This document shows, in pieces, positions 5,924 to 8,364 of a DNA stretch of 8,364 nucleotides (position 1 is its first letter; every line of letters begins with the position of its first letter). Source of the stretch: Pseudomonadota bacterium (GTDB taxonomy: Bacteria; Myxococcota_A; Polyangia; GCA-2747355). Location of the stretch: contig JADJDT010000010.1 in NCBI GenBank assembly GCA_016702545.1, forward strand, positions 1 to 8,364. The letters are read 5' to 3'. The position numbers were made by a program, and so were the translations under genes. A model generated the notes under the pieces. It was not told the DNA's origin and made no database searches. It was given only the letters and a program-made list of their open reading frames with translations.

Positions 5924-6742
5924 GCGCTGGCCGGGTCCAACGCCTGGCTACCGGTGGCGACCTCGCCCTGCGGTGACGGCATCTGCGGCCTCAATGAGCA
6001 GCAGAGCGGCGGGTGTCCTGCCGACTGCACGGCGCGCTGCGGCGACTGCGTCTGCGACCCTGCGTTCGAAAATACGACGACCTGCCCGGCGGACTGCGTA
6101 CCGGGCGGCTCTTGCACGCCGAGCGCCTGCGGCAACGCGCGCTGCGAGGCGGACGAGACCTGCGCGCTCTGCCCGGGCGACTGCGGCACCTGCTACACGA
6201 CCTGCGGCAAGCACGGCTGCGAGCCGGGGGAAACCTGCTCGAGCTGCCCGGGCGACTGCGGGGCCTGCGCGGCGCCGGTCTGCGGCAACGCGAGCTGCGA
6301 TGCGGGCGAGAGCTGCGGCTCGTGCCCGGGGGACTGCGGGGCCTGCGGCGGCACGGCCTGGGGGCAGCCGGCGGGGGCGATCAGCGCGTCCTTGCAGGCG
6401 GTGAGCTTCCCGGTGAACACGAGCGTGGGCTTCGCGGCGGGCACCAACGGCACGCTGCTCAAGAGCACGGACAGCGGCGCGAGCTGGACGGCGCTGAGCG
6501 CGGGCACGGCGGCGACGCTGCGGGCGCTGGCCTTCGTGGACGCGCAGACGGGCCTGGCGGCGGGCGACGGCGGCGTGCTGCTCAAGACCACGAATGGCGG
6601 CCTGAGCTGGACCGCGCTGACCTCGGGCACCACGGCCGCGCTGCGGGCGCTGGCGCTGCTCGATGCGCTGACGGCTTCGCCGCGGGCGACGGCGGGGTGC
6701 TGCTCAAGACGACCAATGGCGGCACGAGCTGGACGGCGCTGA
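5027..6742 (+). CDS. Piece 4: RCC1 units 8 to 13, Cys-rich spacer, start of YCF48-like propeller
   Basis: The reading frame holds VVVTALGTTVAEVALG, RCC1 units 8 to 13, the 28-cysteine spacer (5969..6346), and YCF48-like units 1, 2 and the first residues of unit 3. It goes out of frame at 6671, where a single A is missing compared with the first copy (CTGAACGG there, CTGACGG here). The last 24 residues to the stop at 6742 (TASPRATAGCC...) are artefactual. GTG 5027 has no ribosome binding site; coding similarity extends back at least to 5018. Confidence 0.7.
   Translation: MVVTALGTTVAEVALGVEHSCARLAEGSLRCWGLNGYGQLGDGTTTPAIRPSPVAVTALGTAVAQVALGYYHGCARRPNGSLWCWGSNSYGQLGDGTTTRRLSPVAVTALGTTVAQVALGDVPACARGGPDGSLWCWGDNSYGQLGDGTTTRRLRPVAVTALGTTVEQVALRSYHSCARRADGSLWCWGSNGLGQLGDGTTVDRLRPVAITALGTTVAEVALGNYHGCVRRADGSLWCWGYNWWGQLGDGTTVDRPSAGAVTALGTAVAQVALGEFHSCARRADGSLWCWGRNGVGQLGALAGSNAWLPVATSPCGDGICGLNEQQSGGCPADCTARCGDCVCDPAFENTTTCPADCVPGGSCTPSACGNARCEADETCALCPGDCGTCYTTCGKHGCEPGETCSSCPGDCGACAAPVCGNASCDAGESCGSCPGDCGACGGTAWGQPAGAISASLQAVSFPVNTSVGFAAGTNGTLLKSTDSGASWTALSAGTAATLRALAFVDAQTGLAAGDGGVLLKTTNGGLSWTALTSGTTAALRALALLDALTASPRATAGCCSRRPMAARAGRR
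5969..6346 (+). other. 28-cysteine spacer between RCC1 and YCF48-like propellers
   Basis: I count 28 cysteines in 126 residues. It begins CGDGICGLNEQQSGGCPADC, then CTPSACGNARCEADETC, and ends in two tidy units CG...CE/D.GE.C..CPGDCGAC. The regularity suggests five or so small disulfide modules forming a stiff linker. The last 56 residues equal the left edge of the window (2..169) in protein sequence. Confidence 0.85.
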
Positions 6743-7212
6743 CCTCGGGCACGGCGGCGGCGCTGCGGGCGCTGCGCTTCGTCGATGCGCAGACGGGCTT
6801 CGCCGCGGGCGACGGGGGCGTGTTGCTCAAGACCAGCAACGGCGGCACGAGCTGGGCCCCGCTGACCTCGGGCACGGCGGCGACGCTGCGGGCGCTGGCC
6901 TTCGTCGATGCGCAGACGGGCTACGCCGCGGGCGACAACGGCACGATCCTCAAGACCACCAACGGCGGCAGCAACTGGAGCACGTTGACCACCGGCGTGC
7001 ACGGGGCCCTGCACGCGCTGGCCTTCCCGCTCGGCGCGCTGCACGGCACGGCGGTCGGCGAGGGCGGCCTGGTGCTGCGCACGACCAACGGCGGCGCCTC
7101 GTGGACGCAGGAGAGCTCGGGCACCAGCGAGACGCTGCTGGCCGTGACGATGCCGGCCGACTGGACGATGGGCGTGGCCGTGGGCGCCAGCGGCACCGTC
7201 GTGCGGCGCATC
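6392..7212 (+). other. YCF48/BNR-like propeller, second copy, one-base deletion
   Basis: Homologous to 215..1036, with the same seven units. One base is lost at about 6671 in unit 3, so the two halves lie in different frames. Elsewhere the match is base-for-base, with scattered, mostly silent, changes. Confidence 0.8.
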
Positions 7213-8364
7213 CCGCCCTGGGAGCCCTCGATCCTCTACGACACCGAGGTCGCCAGCCTGGCGCCGCCGACGATCATCCCCAGCGCGGTGATGAGCCAGC
7301 GCGTGGCCTTCGCCGGCAACAACAGCGGCTGGCTCTATGCGCTGAGCCCCACCGCGCGCGTGCCGCGCTACAGCCCGGCGCGCCTGGCCGACGCGGTGCA
7401 GGGCCGCAGCCCCGTCGGCCCGCTGCCGGGCGACAGCTACCAGACCCTCTACGCCGCCACGGCCGCGGGCCTGGGCTATGCGGTCAACGCCAGCACCGGC
7501 GCGCTGCGCTGGACCACGGACGGCGACAGCAGTGTGGCCGGCAACCAGCCGCTGGGCGCGGCGCTGGTCGCGGCCCCCGTGGTCTCGCCGACGCGCAACC
7601 TGGCCTTCTTCGCCACGCGCAACCTCAGCGGCGCGCAGAACCGCCTCTTCGCCTTCGACGCCAAGACGGGCGCCTGTCGCTGGGTGCTCAACGGGAGCTG
7701 CGCCGGCGCCACCGGCGCGCTGAACGTGGGCCAGATCAGCGGCAGCCCGATCCACGACGCGACCGCGCGCAAGCTCTTCGTCACCAGCACCAGCCTCAGC
7801 GGCGGCGGCACGGTCTGGGCGGTGGACGCGGGCGACGCCACGCCCGGCACCGTGAGCTGGAGCCGCAACCTCGGCGACAGCGACGCCTCGCCGAGCTTCG
7901 CCGAGACCACGCGCACCAGCCTCTACGTCGGCACCAACAGCGGCCGCCTGCACCGCGTGCGCGCGGCAGACGGCGTGAGCTGCTGGAGCACCACCGGCAG
8001 CGGCTGCACCACCTTCGGCGGCAGCGAGCAGGCCTTCTGCACCGCCACCGACGCGCTCGGCACCGCCTGCGCCGCCGGCAGCGCCATCGCCTCCGGCGTC
8101 GTCGTGTTGTGGAGCGGCAGCCACCTCGGCCGCCTGCTCTTCGCCACCGCCGACGGCCACCTGCGCCTGCTCAACGCCAACGGCAGCCTGGTCTGGAAGA
8201 CCGCCAGCCCGATCCCCGGCGCCAGCCTGCCGCTGGCCATCCCCGAGCGCGACAGCCTCTTCGTCGGCGCCACCGACGGCAAGCTGCGCGAGCTCAGCCT
8301 CACCACCGGCGCGGTGCTCAGCACCCAGACCGTCGGCCCGGGCACGGCGGCCGTCGGCAGCCCC
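6673..8364 (+). CDS. Piece 5: rest of YCF48-like and PQQ-like propellers, runs off the right edge
   Basis: This frame is open from the break to the window end and matches residues of the first gene without further indels (constant offset of 6176 bases from 497/6673 to 2188/8364). It covers YCF48-like units 3 to 7 and almost all of the PQQ-like propeller. Only the last 26 or so codons should be missing; the first copy predicts a stop near 8442. Residue differences from the first copy are mostly conservative (Thr/Ser, Leu/Val, Asp/Asn, Gly/Ala). No start signal lies at its beginning, so alone it would not be expressed. Confidence 0.75.
7213..8364 (+). other. PQQ/BamB-like propeller, second copy (last codons outside window)
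   Basis: Homologous to 1037..2188 with no indels. Blade motifs are the same as in the first copy; substitutions include Ser-to-Ala (SPTARVP), Leu-to-Val (SSVAGNQ) and Thr-His-Thr to Ser-His-Leu (SGSHLGRLL). The cysteines I compared are all retained. Confidence 0.75.

Larger units (their letters stand above)
2351..8364 (+). pseudogene. Second multi-propeller lipoprotein-like gene, frame broken at four points, 3' end outside window
   Basis: This is one gene in origin: probable lipoprotein signal, (NAM)18 tract, unrecognised region, 13 RCC1 units, Cys-rich spacer, YCF48-like propeller and PQQ-like propeller. The frame moves by one base in the same direction near 3868, 4151, 5015 and 6671. Restoring one base at each point and extending to the stop predicted from the first copy (about 8442) gives about 2030 residues in a single frame. 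Evidence that it was recently functional: differences from the first copy are mainly silent, and repeat motifs resume immediately after every break. It may be an intact gene carrying sequencing or assembly indels, or a young pseudogene; the sequence alone cannot decide. The coding pieces are listed separately below. Confidence 0.7.
6178..8364 (+). repeat. Long direct repeat, copy B (partner 1..2188)
   Basis: Same orientation as copy A, within the second gene. Differences are unevenly spread: one tract of 171 bases (1007-1177 in A, 7183-7353 in B) has no difference, whereas about 1360-1380 has many. A substantial excess of third-position changes shows divergence under coding constraint. Confidence 0.95.

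Noticed and set aside
3860..6673. Programmed ribosomal frameshifting at the frame breaks
   Set aside because: Four separate events would be needed, none has a convincing heptameric slippery site, and the first copy shows the unshifted form at the 6671 site.
6193..8160. 655-codon open frame on the minus strand
   Set aside because: It lies antisense to the YCF48 and PQQ modules. Its product is low-complexity Ala/Arg/Gly/Val typical of shadow frames in GC-rich DNA, and no domain is recognisable.
1..8364. The duplication as an assembly duplicate of one locus
   Set aside because: About 78 substitutions with a strong silent bias separate the copies, too many and too patterned for an assembly duplicate.

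Overview
The window is very GC-rich. It encodes secreted-type, repeat-built proteins in the style of predatory or fruiting myxobacteria (Myxococcota, most likely a Polyangia-type lineage). The signs are RCC1 repeats of the HSCA..ADGSLWCWG..N..GQLGDG type, Cys-rich CGN..CD.GE.C..CPGDCG repeats, one 'myxococcus cysteine-rich' motif (CGNGVVDGGEQCD) and a lipoprotein-like signal. The taxonomic call is inference. All convincing coding is on the + strand. I see no RNA genes, insertion sequences, CRISPR arrays or enzymes.

Layout: (1) 2..2266 is the C-terminal 754 residues of a large protein that begins upstream: Cys-rich spacer, a seven-unit YCF48/BNR-type propeller, then a PQQ/BamB-like propeller. 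(2) 2267..2350 is a short intergenic gap with a good ribosome binding site (GAGGTG). (3) 2351 to the right edge is a second, paralogous gene. It has a probable lipoprotein signal, a perfect 18-copy 9-bp minisatellite encoding (Asn-Ala-Met)18, an unrecognised Cys/Trp-containing region, 13 RCC1 units, a 28-cysteine spacer, and a second copy of the YCF48-plus-PQQ module. By analogy with the first gene it would stop about 78 bases beyond the window, giving roughly 2030 residues.

The 3' part of the second gene (6178..8364) is a direct repeat of 1..2188, with a period of about 6.18 kb. By hand count there are about 78 substitutions and one single-base gap, giving about 20 amino-acid changes in 729 residues. 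Most changes are silent, so both copies appear to have evolved as coding sequence.

The second gene is not open as given. Its reading frame breaks near 3868, 4151, 5015 and 6671, each time as if one base were missing, and a compensated shift lies at 4630..4665. One break (6671) is proven by comparison with the first copy. The losses fall partly in G runs and protein similarity continues across every break. The choice is therefore between sequencing or assembly indels and a very recent pseudogene; I favour indel errors but cannot prove it. The two genes probably form a tandem family of cell-surface or secreted multi-propeller proteins. Their ligand and role cannot be read from sequence.
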